DNA of 64,000 nucleotides. Source: Zychaea mexicana (Eukaryota > Mucoromycota > Mucoromycetes > Mucorales > Lichtheimiaceae). Where the stretch lies: the NCBI RefSeq assembly GCF_025766255.1, contig NW_026516719.1:124001-188000 (forward strand), given 5' to 3'. The position numbers and the translations under genes are program-made. The notes beneath the pieces were generated by a model, which was not told the origin of the DNA, did not search any database, and worked only from the letters and a program-made list of their open reading frames with translations. Positions 12,053 to 24,800 of this stretch are shown piece after piece (position 1 is the stretch's first letter; each line of letters opens with the position of its first letter).

Positions 12053-13813
12053 TGCACAGAGCGGTGAATCTGCACTATAGCCAAAGCCGTACCAAAACGA
12101 ACTAAAGTTTAGAAGAAGAAAAAGAAAGCGAAACTGCTCGCTTTTATAGACATTTCTTCTCGCTTGTATCAACTTGTGGGTTGCCTACTATGACATAGCA
12201 AAAGATACAGCACCAAAGGAAAGGAAAGGAAAGGAAAGGGGGTGTGCTTGGTGGTCAAGTAAACAAATGTGCTGCGGCGGTAGTGGTACGTGTCTCTCAC
12301 CATGCGGAGCTGTACCCTCCGATGCTGTCGCCGCTTGTTTGTGAGTGGGCCGTGCACGGCACCGTGTCAAGCAGATACAAAGACACGAATGTAGATCCAC
12401 GGAAGAAAAGCTTTTTAGCGAGTTGGTATAAAGAATAATATCAACGTGCGCTGGTAGACTGAGACGTATTCAGCTGGCAAAATAGTAATGTCCTTGCATG
12501 TCTGGGAGGGTTATGGACGACCATAGATGAATAGCAGCAGACGCTGACAGCACACACTGTATAGCAGCACAATCCTATCTATTATCGTTCCTATACCATG
12601 CTATCTCTCATGGTTCCAAACCATGATATGTATATAAGCAACCATATTAAATTATTCAGATTGTTTTATGATGGGACGACCTTTTTGTTTTGCTGGCAAC
12701 ATGTTTTGTGATGCTGGTAGCACGTGCTTTTTCCCTGGTATCAATTGCCCCTGATCCAACATGAGTATACATCCAGAACTCGATTCTCCCTATAATAACG
12801 GCTTCCATTCGTTCATTCAACATAACAAAAAGTTTGTATGTATAACATATTTGTACTTGTAGTCCACAGACTATCAATGAGACATTGTATCAACTGTGGT
12901 GTGGTGTGATGGCATGTGTAACAAAAACAAAAGACGCACTCTTATTCATGTATATACCCACGGCAATTAGCAATTGCAGATCCCCCGGATCCGCCTTAAG
13001 CACACATCATCAGAATAAGATAAACGCTTGAATATGAAAGGCATACATACGGCAACCAGTTAAGCATTGTAGCTTCATAGAAACAATCCATCCGAATTGA
13101 GTAAAGCACGAAAAGATAATTCTCGGATGATCCAGTTTTCGCAAGTGTAATCCAAAGCAGCTAGACCAAAGCTAGCTGGTTGTAGAACAATGGCAGTATT
13201 TCTCACAGTGTTAGTCACGTCTATACTCTAAGAAGCAGCTTTTGCTGCTTGTTGATCAATGTTGTTGCTTCGTTGTGTTTGTATACATGGTACGTGCTAT
13301 AGTATGCATGAATCATGAGCGTGAGAAAGAGACAGTTACTATCAAAATTGAAGTTGAAGATAAAGTGCATGTTATGGCTCTCGTCGTGTTATGAAGCACC
13401 ACATCAAATTATACATATTATCATACTCGAGCGATATATGTAATTCTACAAACAACACGAAAATTCGTCGTCGTATATGATATAAACTTTAAATTTAAGG
13501 GGACGGATGTGAAAGAACAGAGTCTGATTTTTATGTAAGTTGCTCTTGTTGATTGGTGTTGTATGTAAAGAAAAGAAAGAAATAATGAATAAAGCTATAT
13601 AATGATGATACTTTTGTCTTTTGATTGATTGTTAGATGTTCTGGGGTTTCTTTTTGGATGTGTGTGTGTGTGTGTATGTGGAGATGTGGTTGTGTGGAGA
13701 CTTGATATGTGTAGTGGATATGTGTGTCTGTGTGTCGAAGAAAATAAAGTCCTAATAGTATATACAAAGAAGAGGGCATATAATGAAGAAGAAAAGAGAA
13801 AGGGTAAGTACTG

Positions 13814-14774
13814 CTATGGTAGTACTACTGCGTCATGAAAGAGATGGTGATGAGTGCGTGAATGCTGGTAATTGTGAGGTACGCCTACGGGTAGACCTAG
13901 TGGTGTAGGTACTTCTTGGATGGCAATGTAAGTGCGTTTAGGTTTCGGAGGTGGCATGAGTGCCTTTGATGTTATTATGAAAGCAGCAAAACAACATAGC
14001 TTGTGTTAGAGAGAGTTAAGACTTGCTGTTAAAAGATCTGATGTTTTAAGAAAAAAGTCAAATACATACCAAGAAGCAAACTTTGAGATCCTCCTTGTTC
14101 ACCAGGCCCCATTTGCTATTATCTTCTTCGACCGCAAATTGATAGGCTACGGCTGCATTTAGAGGCAAGCCCCACCCCGAGGGATTGTTTATACTGTCTC
14201 GTTGCTGCTGTTGGTTTTGCGAACAAATACCACGAATCAACCGTTCGGCCTCTTGCATTCTGTTTTCCCAAGCGGACGATGTCTTGAAATGTGTAAAGTC
14301 GATATCCCGGCCACGGAAGAGTGGGCGACGTCGCGAATGGTGATGCTGTTACTGTTTTTCGTTAAAACTTGTTGCCGCTACCGGTGGTTGTGCTGTTGTT
14401 GTGTCCCAAAAGAGCCCACAGGCCATGTTGGAGATAGTGTTCACCACTATGGAGGTAAGAGACCGTCGTCCTTTGGTTGGTCGCTCGACATGCGCTTCTT
14501 TTAGTTCTTGTTGGTTGGTTGCTCCTCCTCTTTGTTCTTGTTCTTCCTGTACTACCTCGTCCCGCTGGTACGGATCATAGCAGGGACCGAAAATTTGTCG
14601 CTTCATGGCGCCAAAGGTGCCAAGCAGTCGAATCAGACCACTAGGTTGACGAATAGGTCGTGCTTCTACCGCTGTCGACATGGTCGTCGTATCACTATCA
14701 CTAGTTGCTTGCTGTCGGTTTTGAGCCTTGCCGCCGGTGGTCACGAAAGCCTCGCCATGAAAATATCTCCACAT
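13814..14774 (-). CDS. conserved-looking protein of unknown function with a probable 36-nt intron
   Basis: Proposed exons on the minus strand are 14382-14774, 14070-14345 and 13814-13963, giving about 272 residues. The second junction (TTC TTG|GTATGT ... CAAAG|GCACTC) is clean and yields a Pro-rich C-terminus containing PPPKPKRTYIAIQEV and PTPLGLPVGV, ending at TAG 13814-13816. The frame is open from the start except for one TAA at 14349-14351. The codons after it (LFRGRDIDFTHFKTSSAWEN) continue in the same frame and look coding, so I propose a phase-0 intron at 14346-14381 with GTAGCG and CAG ends. No domain is recognised. Alternatives are a nonsense allele or translational readthrough. Confidence 0.6.
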
Positions 14775-17381
14775 TTTTTGTGCTGGTAACTTTTTTTTTA
14801 CAAGAAGTTGTATACAAAGAGATATTTGGTTACAAGTGTGCGTAATGTGTTGCTCTTTTTCTGAGAAGCACTCTTCGGGTATTGCGTTCAAGAGGTAGTA
14901 GTAGAGTAAAACAAGGGTTGAAAGTGGAAGATGAAGGAGAAGATTCAGGGAAGAAGCACAGCTTTGATTGTTTTTATAATGTGACAGAGGCACCGAAGTG
15001 CATGTCACAGCTTTGATTGAAGAAAAAGTTCCTCTCTCTTTTTGGGTCTGCATCTTCTCACAGCGATCACCATTCTCCAAACAGCAGAAACCCATGCATT
15101 GCCCTTTCTGTTGCTGATTAAATGCTTTCCTTCCATAGCCTCTTCACTACTGGCTTCTTTTGTGTACGTACGCTTTCAATACGATTTCTTATCCGTAACC
15201 TGCTAAGGACAGGCTCGTAGGTCATTGAATACACTACATCATTGTTGTGTTCTTGTTGCTGTTTGTCGCAGTAACACTTACTCTATCACCCACCATACGG
15301 CTTGAATGTTATGCCGGTAGCCATATATCACTCATTACGGTATATTTGTTTTGGATGATTAATGTCAAACACACATCGCAGAAGGTTTCAAAGCGTCATA
15401 CAGATGCATTTTTGTCATGAGTTGCATGTGTTTTTCTTTCCAGCGATAAATATTCTTTTCAGTTCAAACACCCTGCTGCTGCTGCTGCTACTACGACAAT
15501 CACAACAAGGATGGTGGACGCCTTTACAATATCACTACTACTGATACGTCTACTATTATACTGCATATCACCCGATTATCCAACTCCCTTGTTGCTTCTA
15601 GCTTATATCATATCGCTCTCTCCCGCTCATTCTGCGATCACCTTAATCATTCCTCTGTCTTTTTGTCATTTTCCCATTATGTTTCTTATCGTCTTACTAC
15701 TGTACCTCCCTCTGTAACATTACCATTCAAGCATCGATAGTCCAGTACCGCAAGAAAGAGACCGTATACCTTATGGCGCTGGTCAATCCAGCCTTCCATG
15801 AATAAAACAAGCATTTGAACTAAACCGTACGTATCCAATATGTTGTTCGTCTAAGGTTTAAAAATACTAGATGCTATATATAAAGGCCGTTTAAAATAGT
15901 TTGGAAGATATAAGTTTCAAGATTTTCTTTTCTTTTGAGACGCTATTTTAATGTATGTAGCTTGTAGCGTATTGGGTGCAGCGTTGTAACACTTTTGAGC
16001 CGAGTGTACGAACCGCTCACTGTTACCCCCGCTTAAATCATCTCCATGTAAATTCAATTCACGGTCGCAGTGGTAATGCCAACTCTTCTTGAACGTTCCT
16101 TTAAAGAAAGCATACAATCATTATTAAACATATACTGCAATGGACCACTCACCCTTGCAGCTTCACACATGCGACAGTAAAGCAGAGGACCAATGTGTTA
16201 AGCCCTTTTTTAACAATCGCAGTTCCTCCCGCACCCCTCACGCCTTAACGAGAAATATTATGTATACATATACTACCGAACGTTTTCTCCTTAAAAGCAC
16301 GTCTTTACTAAGTTAAATAAAATACTCTGCAGTCCGGAACGATCAACATGTAAAATGCTGATTTGATCGGTCAAAACTAAGTATATGGCTTATTCTTCTA
16401 TGTACTATGTAGCTAACACACCAAATGAAAATCACTATTCTGAGTGATTATCACTTAATAAGTGCAAATTTTTACTTAGCCCATAGCACATACATCGAAT
16501 CGATAGAAATGTTACGTCTTCTTCCAATCCGAAGGTTTTAATATCATACCTCTAATACTTTTAATACTGTGTACTGTGATACTGCTTGGCTGATGTATAC
16601 AGTAACTGGCGCAAAGACCTTTGAGAGACTGTGAAGATGATCACCAAGCCTGACATCACAAGATAAGCACAGACCATCCCCTCTTCTTGCTTTCCTTCGA
16701 TAAATATGTGTCTCCGGTTTATTTATAAGCGCTCTTCATTTTCTCACCCAAGCTGCCTATTACTGTATCTTTCGACCTACCATTTTCACACAATAGCACC
16801 ACCTGTTGCCGTATAGTAAACCTGAAATTCACACGATTTTATAAGAGACATAGCCCATATACTCAACAATATCCAAACATTGGGATTATCAATCAACGAA
16901 TCGATTCCTTTGCTTCTCTTCGTTTACTGCCATAAGACTGCTGCTGTGGTGTCATTCAGATTTAGAGAATGGCGAAGGGAAGATCAGAAAAAGCTAAAGC
17001 CTTTTTGAATAGTGTCGCTGACGGTGCAACATTGGAGCGCATGCAAAGCTTTCTATTTTTGACATGCACAACATGTTGCCTGGTACACAGACACTATGAT
17101 TTCTGTCATACAAACCACTTTGGTTTAGTCCTTCCTCTTTTATTCGAATACCGATTATAAGCGTTACAAACATACACAATTGGTCGAAGAACTGCATCTT
17201 TCTTTTGTGATCTACAAAGTTACAGTATATCTTCTAGATTACAAGAGTTGTTGAGGCACATATAAATCTACATACAATGTATGTTTTGCTTGGTAATTTT
17301 GTATGTTTCTACACCCTATTTTACAGAGTGATAATAGACATAATGAATATATAAACACGCTCTGCCGTTTTCCGTCTTCTT
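14775..17381. other. AT-rich interval without a recognisable gene
   Basis: The first 300 bp are the upstream flank of the minus-strand gene. The remainder has only short frames (for example 15917-16117 on minus, 16969-17160 on plus) without family resemblance. I see no tRNA-type cloverleaf or transposon ends. Confidence 0.5.
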
Positions 17382-17626
17382 TCAATCGAGGATTCTCCTG
17401 GTGATGATGGTTGCCCTACTTCTGCCGAGTTTGATTACATGCTCGTAAACTTTGCGTATGTCCCTCACACCATTGATTTGTACATCACCTAGCAGCCGCA
17501 TGGTGCCATGGAAACGTTCCTAAGAAAAATAGAACGACAGCGTTCAAATTAGCTGCCGTGCAGTAGCAATCATGTAGGTCGATTACAACAAACGTTTACA
17601 AAAGAGAAAGGAACGCCATCTATCAT
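17382..17626 (-). pseudogene. orphan fragment with weak resemblance to RNA polymerase largest subunit
   Basis: A minus-strand open block, 17382-17519, is preceded by a good acceptor (TTTTTCTTAG). It can be joined to 17600-17626 (ATG at 17626, donor GTAAAC) to give about 54 residues. The stretch TMRLLGDVQINGVRDIRKVY has the spacing of the jaw-region motif of Rpb1-type subunits, where yeast has TMLENITLRGVENIERV. It stops at TGA 17382-17384 and is far too short to be a working subunit. No neighbouring block extends the match. It may be a decayed retrocopy, part of an unrecognised gene or a chance similarity. The opposite strand is also open here, which lowers confidence. Confidence 0.3.
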
Positions 17627-17920
17627 ATGTCTTTCCCAGCTTCTCTCTTCTTTTCAAGAATACTCAGCAGTTTTAGATGCCCTGTGCAACATTTATCCCC
17701 ACGCAGTTGGTCCGTCTTGCAAATGAAAAAAAAAATAGAATAGAGGACCCGCCGGTACCTCACTAAATAATTCATATCGTCTTTTCTTTTCAATTCTTCC
17801 CTCAGCCGTTCTCACTAACTTTCTTTCCAGTCCTCTTCCTCTTTTTTGATCCCTTTCTTCCCTCTTTTACTCGCTCTTTCCTTCCTTTTCATAATATCCC
17901 CTCTTCTTACGTTCTTCACG

Positions 17921-18478
17921 ATGTCGCCCCAGTGTCCTTCCTTAATTTTCGTGGTACTACTGATATTCGCTACTCTTGCACATCATGCATACGCACAAGT
18001 AGGACCCGATGTCAAAACGCCTGAATTCAACGCGACGGTCACCCCCGGCGACAGAATCACCATCGAATACGAGTATCAAAACGTAGGCACCGGCAATTAT
18101 ACCGTCGAAATTGATCTGTGGGAAGACTCAGGCAAACGCTACCTGCTTCAAAATGTATGCAAAGACGAACCCCTAGCTGGCGGCAATTCGACTGGCGTAC
18201 AACTCAACTTTACAATGTCTGCCACATACGACTGGACCGTCCCCGGTGACCTGACGCACAAGGTCAGCAACGAGGAGGGCGAAGAGGTCGACGAGGCTGT
18301 CGACATGTTTTTTCTGACTGTTACTGCTGTGGCGGATACGTACTTTTATGAGGATCTGGCTCTTACTTCGCGACCTGTTCGATTGCATTACAATGCGGCT
18401 GCGTTGGCTTTGCCTAATAAGCTGTTACTGCTCGCTTTGGCTGTGCCTGTTTCGTTATTCTACTTTTTTGGCGTCTAA
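17921..18478 (+). CDS. GPI-type cell-surface protein, Kre9/KNH-like
   Basis: A single exon gives 185 residues. Residues 1-26 form a signal peptide (hydrophobic core LIFVVLLIFATLA, likely cleavage near AYAQ). The mature part is a compact beta-type domain with FNATVTPGDRITIEYEYQNV and YTVEIDLWEDSG, which resembles the Kre9/KNH and Ser-Thr GPI-anchored wall-protein domain of fungi. Four N-glycosylation sequons are visible (NAT, NYT, NST, NFT). The C-terminus is a hydrophobic tail (NKLLLLALAVPVSLFYFFGV) ending at the stop, as expected for GPI-anchor addition or a C-terminal membrane anchor. The frame is open to 17846, but the extra N-terminal residues are CT-tract-derived; the ATG at 17921 directly precedes the signal peptide. 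Wall location is inferred. Confidence 0.75.
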   Translation: MSPQCPSLIFVVLLIFATLAHHAYAQVGPDVKTPEFNATVTPGDRITIEYEYQNVGTGNYTVEIDLWEDSGKRYLLQNVCKDEPLAGGNSTGVQLNFTMSATYDWTVPGDLTHKVSNEEGEEVDEAVDMFFLTVTAVADTYFYEDLALTSRPVRLHYNAAALALPNKLLLLALAVPVSLFYFFGV

Positions 18479-18750
18479 TTTACCTACTCTTAATACCGAT
18501 ACTCTCTCCAAATCTCCTTCCACATTCTATATTTCTTAATGAATTAACTCCTTCCTTATTGTTTAATATTAATTACTCATTTTTGTGTCGACGAAAAAGA
18601 AAAAAGAAAGTTTGCAAAACCAAAGCGGTTTACCGAAAAAGGGTTGAAAGAGAAGGGGCACTTCGGAGATTTGAAAGTGGTGGTGTGTATCTGTGCGAGT
18701 CGTATACATATAACTTTTTGCTTTCAAACCTCCACTTTTTAAGAGAAAAC

Positions 18751-20343
18751 ATGAGCGATCAAGTTGTTATGCATCCACAGTTAAATCCTCCCAATTTTGA
18801 ACGATCGTTATCAGATTCTGATTCAGAAGGAGAGAATGGAGTACAAAATTCAAATGGAGCGCCTGTTGCCCCCGTAGACGACGGAGAAGACGGACCACAA
18901 ACTGTTCGAGTTGCCCGCCCAGTGCCTCCTATTGAATATGGCCCACAACCGCCTCTAGTCAGCACCAAAGAGCTCATGAACCTTGCTTTTCGGTGAGTGA
19001 GTGAGAGTGTGCTGATAAAGCACATGGTCTGCTTATATTCTACTTTAAATTATTGGATAAGTGCATGAAGCTGATGTATAGACTTCATCTAGGCCAGCAG
19101 CACTGAATACACGAGTCGCATGTCGTATCTGTCGCTATCGGGACGGGCTCGATAAAATATACCCACAATACCAGCTCTTGATTGAGCATATTCGAACAGG
19201 CGAAGTACAGCATGTAATGACTGCACGCAAGAAGCGCAAGAGTCAGACCAGCTACTACACTATATCTGGCGTTGTTCACGATTCACATGAACCTGCTGAG
19301 AGATTAGTAGAACTAGGAAAAGTTCGGTAAATGCTTTACACCTAGTATTGCTTCCAAGCATATTTATGATATGCATGTAGGAATTTGAGGTCTCCTGACG
19401 TGTCGCAATTATTGACACAGCACGTATAAATACTAGGTCGAATTTCTTGGGAACGACGTTTGTTATTTACTCGCATGGTCGCAATCCTATGAAGAAGGAT
19501 ATCGACGCTAGCAAAAGCGAGTTACCTATACGGGAAGAAATGGGCGCTGTTCTTTATGTAAGGACATGATGAGCGAAAAGGAGGATACAATAAGGAGAGT
19601 GCATGAAAGCTGACGTCGAAAGATGATGGATGATGATTTTGTGATTGACAGGATCCTAATATTCTCGGGTTCAAAGGACCCCGCAAAATGACCATACTAA
19701 TGCACACTCTCACAAGAGATGGTAAACGGCCCGAATTCCGACCAGCATCGGTAAGCTATGCCTTACATCTTTCTTCTCCTTTGGCAACTTGCTGTATCGC
19801 ACCATTGTTATTCATGCTCGGAGTTTGTGGGTGGATGGTTTAATTAGGAGTCGGAAACTCTCCTAAGCAAGTATCGTGAAGGCGGGTCACGCGATCTGCT
19901 GGTCTTGCATAACAAAAGCCCACAATGGAATGAAGGTAGCAGATTAATTATAGCCGTTTTCTCAAGTGTCATCGGCACCATCATCTGACGCTCTACTTTT
20001 CTTTTTCCTTCAAAACCCTCCAGAAACGCAATCGTTTGTATTGAACTTTAGTGGAAGAGTGACTCAAGCATCAGTCAAGAACTTTCAGATTGTCCATGAC
20101 AACGACTGTAAGTTTATAATATGTAAACTCCGAAAAACAGATACAGGGTTTGAAGGGATGGGCGTGGTGAACCGTTTGCTAACTATGTGGCATATGTATG
20201 TGAACATAGTGGATTATATCGTAATGCAGTTTGGTAGAGTCGGACCTGATCACTTTACGATGGATTACAAGTATCCGATCTGCCTTTTCCAAGCATTTGC
20301 TATTGCACTTACCTCCTTTGATGCAAAGCTCGCATGTGAATAG
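18751..20343 (+). CDS. Tubby-like protein
   Basis: Seven exons, 18751-18992, 19093-19326, 19437-19557, 19652-19750, 19848-19935, 20024-20107 and 20210-20343, give about 333 residues with matching phases. After an acidic, Pro-rich N-terminus (about 80 residues), the rest is a complete Tubby C-terminal domain. Landmarks are [70 protein letters not shown] (signature 1), [10 protein letters not shown] and the terminal [16 protein letters not shown] (signature 2). Tubby domains bind PI(4,5)P2 through a basic pocket and act as membrane-tethered adaptors or regulators. No F-box or WD repeat accompanies the domain, unlike many plant and some animal members. Its function in a non-ciliated fungus is unknown. 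Confidence 0.93.
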
Positions 20344-20693
20344 GGTCGGTGATGATTAGTGATGATATATAACGCATGTGAATCTCGGCGTATCTTTCCT
20401 TTCTTCAGAGTTGTGATGGAGCGGAACAATTTCATGATGAATTGGAGGTACACTGTACGTGGATGAGAGTAGGGATCGGGGATATGTTACGGTGGTTAAC
20501 ACAAGTTTTCTTTTTGCCTAGGAAAATGGCGGGCTGTGTGTGCAAGTGTTAGGAAATGTCCGAGACGTATCGCATATATCGTTTCCTTTGCAAACATTTC
20601 TGTTTTTCATTTCTCTTTCGTCATTTTACTTTAATTTTCCTTTTCTTCCAAACTTCTTAGTCCCCACTACTTTAAATAAAGATCAACAACAAA

Positions 20694-21827
20694 ATGGCAT
20701 CCAGAGCAGAACGCAGACAAAAGGCTAAAGAAGAGAAAAAGGCACAAAAGAAGGCTAATAAGGACCAAGTGAAGGCTGCTATTGCCGCTCACCGTCCTAG
20801 TAGTGAAGACATCCGTCCAGATGATGCGAAAGCCAACGATGAGACCGATAAGGGCGTCGAACAACAGACGAAGCCAAAGACGCAAGAGCCGCCTGTCACT
20901 GCAGAGACCAAGACACCGTCAGAGGCTCCTAAAGCGCCCGAAAAGATGGATAAAGAGCCTGTTAAGAAGGATGCCACGCCCATAGAAGCATCAAGGCAAG
21001 ACATTACAATGAAGGAGGAAGAGAACAAGAAGCCAGAACCAATTGCAAAAGAGCCATCACCACCTGTAGCATCCACAAAGCAACAACAATCAGCAGCATC
21101 AGTAGCAGCGACAAAGCAGCAGGCAGAACCGCTAACAGAAGAAAACCATCCAGAGCCCGTTGCGAAGCAACCTGGACAAACGCCACCGCCCACGGATATG
21201 CCATCGACACATGAGCCCGCTGGATCTACTGCGGGCAAAAGAGTTCCTGAGACTGTAGCTGAAACGGAGGAACCCAAATCAAATCAAAAGAAGCAGACAT
21301 CTCAACAGAATAAAACCGAAGGCAAGGAAGCACCCGCAGAAAAGCCTAGTCAAGATACCTCACGGCAACATCGCAAGGAGCCATCTGCTGGAGAAGGCAC
21401 TGGAGCTGGTGTAGCACCAGCAGAGCCGACAACGGCAAAGCCAACAACGACAACAACGACTCCTGCTAATGTTGCTATCACTACCAATGATACTGCAACA
21501 AAGAAGACGGAAGAAGTCTCCAAGCAAGAATCTGGATCTCCTTCAGCCACTGCTACCGACAGTGCTGATCCCGGTGCTCGGAATAAGGACCTACCAGTGA
21601 AACCACCACCCAAAGACGCGGAAAAGAGATCTGGGGGTCTTTTTGGCATGTTCAGGAAACATCATCATCAATCTTCTTCGGTAAGCTTTCTACATAAGAA
21701 TTCAGTACCATCTCTACTGTTGCTTACGCTGAGATAACTAAATACGCTTTCACTGTATTATTTGACACGTTTCTAGTCTTCTTCATCAGGAAAGACACAT
21801 AAACCATGGCAATTCTGGAAATCATAG
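20694..21827 (+). CDS. disordered Lys/Glu/Pro/Thr-rich protein with conserved C-terminal tail
   Basis: Two exons, 20694-21680 and 21777-21827, give 345 residues. The sequence opens with a basic, Ala-rich helix (ASRAERRQKAKEEKKAQKKA), runs through about 280 residues of charged, Pro/Thr/Gln-rich low complexity, and ends in a short structured-looking tail: SGGLFGMFRKHHHQSSS, then HKPWQFWKS encoded by the second exon. The aromatic-basic end could be a peptide motif for membrane or partner binding. No named domain is recognised. The ATG follows an A-rich leader (CAACAAAATGG), a good fungal context, 350 bp after the Tubby gene. A cytoskeletal or membrane-associated role would be a guess. Confidence 0.7.
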
Positions 21828-24800
21828 AAGATCAACCAGCTTTTTTTCCTTTCTGTACAGTTCTTTTCTAATATACATTTTCTTTCTTTCTTTTACAAAT
21901 AATTAATATTTCTCCAAGCACCTTATACAGCATACTACTATGAATAAACATATCTTCCATTAAAGCACTACAAGCATTTGTTAGCATACAATGGAAATGG
22001 CAACCTTAGCTTACTGTTTGGTAATTCACATTTCTGTTTGTCGTCTTGCCACATCCGTATATGACATAACCAGAGTGTCCCATTAGAGAGACAAAGGCTT
22101 TCTTTCTCAGCAATCGTGATGATCCTATGGTCAAGATACTTCAAGATATCATTATCTGAAGTCGCTCCTTGAAGAAAATCGCTAGTTAGGTCATCCAGCT
22201 CACCAGAAATAGCAACGACCCTATAAACAAGTTGCAAAGCTGACAGTAAAGGAAATCATTGAAAGGGAAAGCGCCAGTATTATCCATGTACAGTACTCTG
22301 ACCATAGGAATTATGTCAACATATTTTGCAAGCGCCGACATCGCTTTTCGAAACCATACTATGTCTTCTTGCTGCTACAAGATACCCTATACACAGGTTA
22401 TATCTATTAAAAAATTCGCGTGTCTACAATAGTATGGCGGTACTCTCACACGTTAACTATGATTTGAGAGATATCAAGGATAAAGTATTATGCACTGATG
22501 TCGTTGTATGCGTCACAGAAAGCAAAACTTCAAGTTCACCATTATCATGGAGCAGTCGCTGTGGCAGCAACTTACACGTTGCAATGAGCCGAAAAACAAT
22601 TTGTGTGTGCACATTTTGGCTCTCTTTCTAACAAGTACGATTACTGCTGAGAAGTTTCTTTTTATTAAAACATGATAATAATTGCGCTACTCGGTCAATG
22701 ATTTACACGACCAATATACACTACAGCAAAATGTCCAACAAACTACGCAAGATGCCTTGGAAAGATGACAACATCATGCAGTGGTTAGCAGGTCAAAGGA
22801 TGCTGGCGTCTATCATCTGACAAGCTAAAAGCAGTCCGCTATGCGCATACTATGATATGAAGCGATCAACAATGTACGCAGTTTTTCAAAATTCAGCACA
22901 AGAGGATAGTCAGTACCGGCACCCTCAGTGGTATAATATGTTTAAATCGCTTGAGAAGGCTTCAGTGTCCTGCAGCATCAAGTACTACGGTCAAAACGCA
23001 ACACTAAAGATGACGCGAATCGTGCCATTGAAAAGTCCTCGTTAATTTCAAGTTCTTCTACTGTAACCCATCGTATTTTTGAGGCCGTACATGAACAATA
23101 CAAAGCATACCAAGAAGAAGACCAGCTGTATAAACATACATATAGACATAAGAGAGTATTATATTGCTTGCTGCAAGCCCATGTCTTTCTCACTTTCTCA
23201 ACCGTAGCGAGGTTTGGATTTATTAGCTGGAGTGCAACGTGCGTTGCAAAAAAAAGGTGCTGGAGAAGTTGACGATAGTACATATGTAACTTCCATACAC
23301 ATATATAGCGTATAGTATCAGCTTCTTCTACAACAAGAAAGATTACGATGTACTCATCCGATAGCAAGACTCATGGACGATGTTGGTCCGAAAAGTACAA
23401 AACGTAATGAGCAAGAGTTATTCGAAAACTCAAGGTAAATGCTGAAAGTGATTCCTGATTTTACCTATCAAGTTTAAAGCTCATTACAATACACACTGCG
23501 CATAAACTTATACAAAGGAGAAGACACAGCGCCGTCGATTGAAAGTACCAACCATTGCTTGAAAGCAGAAACGAAGCTACTTATGGGCTCTGTAATGGAA
23601 ACATATCTAGAATGCACTGCTCAGTGTTTCTTGAGCAACATTGTCCCTACTGGCATCAAAGCACCTCGGCTTAACAAAGAGCAGTATTGTGGTCAAGAAT
23701 ATATCGGAATTGAGCAGATCCTCTGAGCTATTCTTTTCTCTCTGCTTCTTTCTCTGACGATATAAAAAGAACACCTATCATTGTAAATGTAGTGAGAAGC
23801 TTCAAGATCCTGGGTTACTCAAAGAAACAATTGCGTAAATGCTCTCTTACGCTATTTAGTTTAGCCTATTCTTTTTGATAGGCATATGCCTTAAGAGGTA
23901 ATATCGCTCACTTTCTGTCCTTTTTTTTAAACTGAGCTTTGTGATAGCGTTGGTGTTGCTATCGCTGACCCTATCAAAGTTTGTAAGAAGCTAACAAACA
24001 CGACGGACAGAAGAATAGAAGGTATCTGGAAAATTCATAAGAGAAAAGAAAAGTTTAAAAATAACTCGTAGATCTGCCATGATGCATTCAATTTTGGAAG
24101 CAATTTATAACTGAGCAGCCAGTGTTTTGGCAGTGCGGCGCCAAATAGTTCGAGATAGATCTTCCGTTTATTTTTTCATATTACGGTATTAATTGTCGGC
24201 CTATGTCCATCTTTTCTCTTGCGTATCATTTCAACGCATACCACGTTTCGCGTAAGAATAAGTTGCATCCGAAAGGAAGTACAACAAGATCCATTTCCTT
24301 TTAAAGACAGCGCATTGTGAACTGCGATCTTGTGTGTGTTGAACGAGAAAGACGCGACTGAAAAACGTCGTTCGTGGAAATAAGTTACAGCTGCTATGTA
24401 TTACAGGCACAAGCACTACTAGCACTACTAGCACACGCATATTGCACTTGTTTTGTTTGGCCAACAACAACAACAACATGGAGGAGAGTTCTCTTCGTGC
24501 CGGCCTGCTGCTTTAACAACTGCTCTGTCTGTGCATTAAACAGAGCGTGTTTCACAAAACGACACGACACGCCTTTCTGAGTATCACAAGGACTGAGAAC
24601 AATCTTTAATTCGAGCAAAGCTCCATGTGGCCCCGGATAGCAACAGTAGTCCCTCTTTTCTTCTTCCAACCTTTTTCTTCGAGCCCTTCTCTTCCCATTC
24701 CTTCTCTGTTCCCTTTCCTCCATTCAGTCGTTCACGTTGCCAATCCATTCAATACGTTCCTTTATTCCTTTTGCTGCCTAGAAACATACCCGGTACGTGT

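Larger units (their letters stand above)
10061..13813. other. AT-rich gene-poor interval
   Basis: No gene with family support was found in this 3.7 kb. Short open stretches exist (for example 10384-10489, 11057-11257, 12244-12438 on the plus strand) but lack recognisable domains, and none can be joined confidently. One candidate on the minus strand (11675-12052) is listed separately. The 3' portion from about 13530 is probably the 3'UTR or downstream flank of the minus-strand gene at 13814. Confidence 0.5.
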
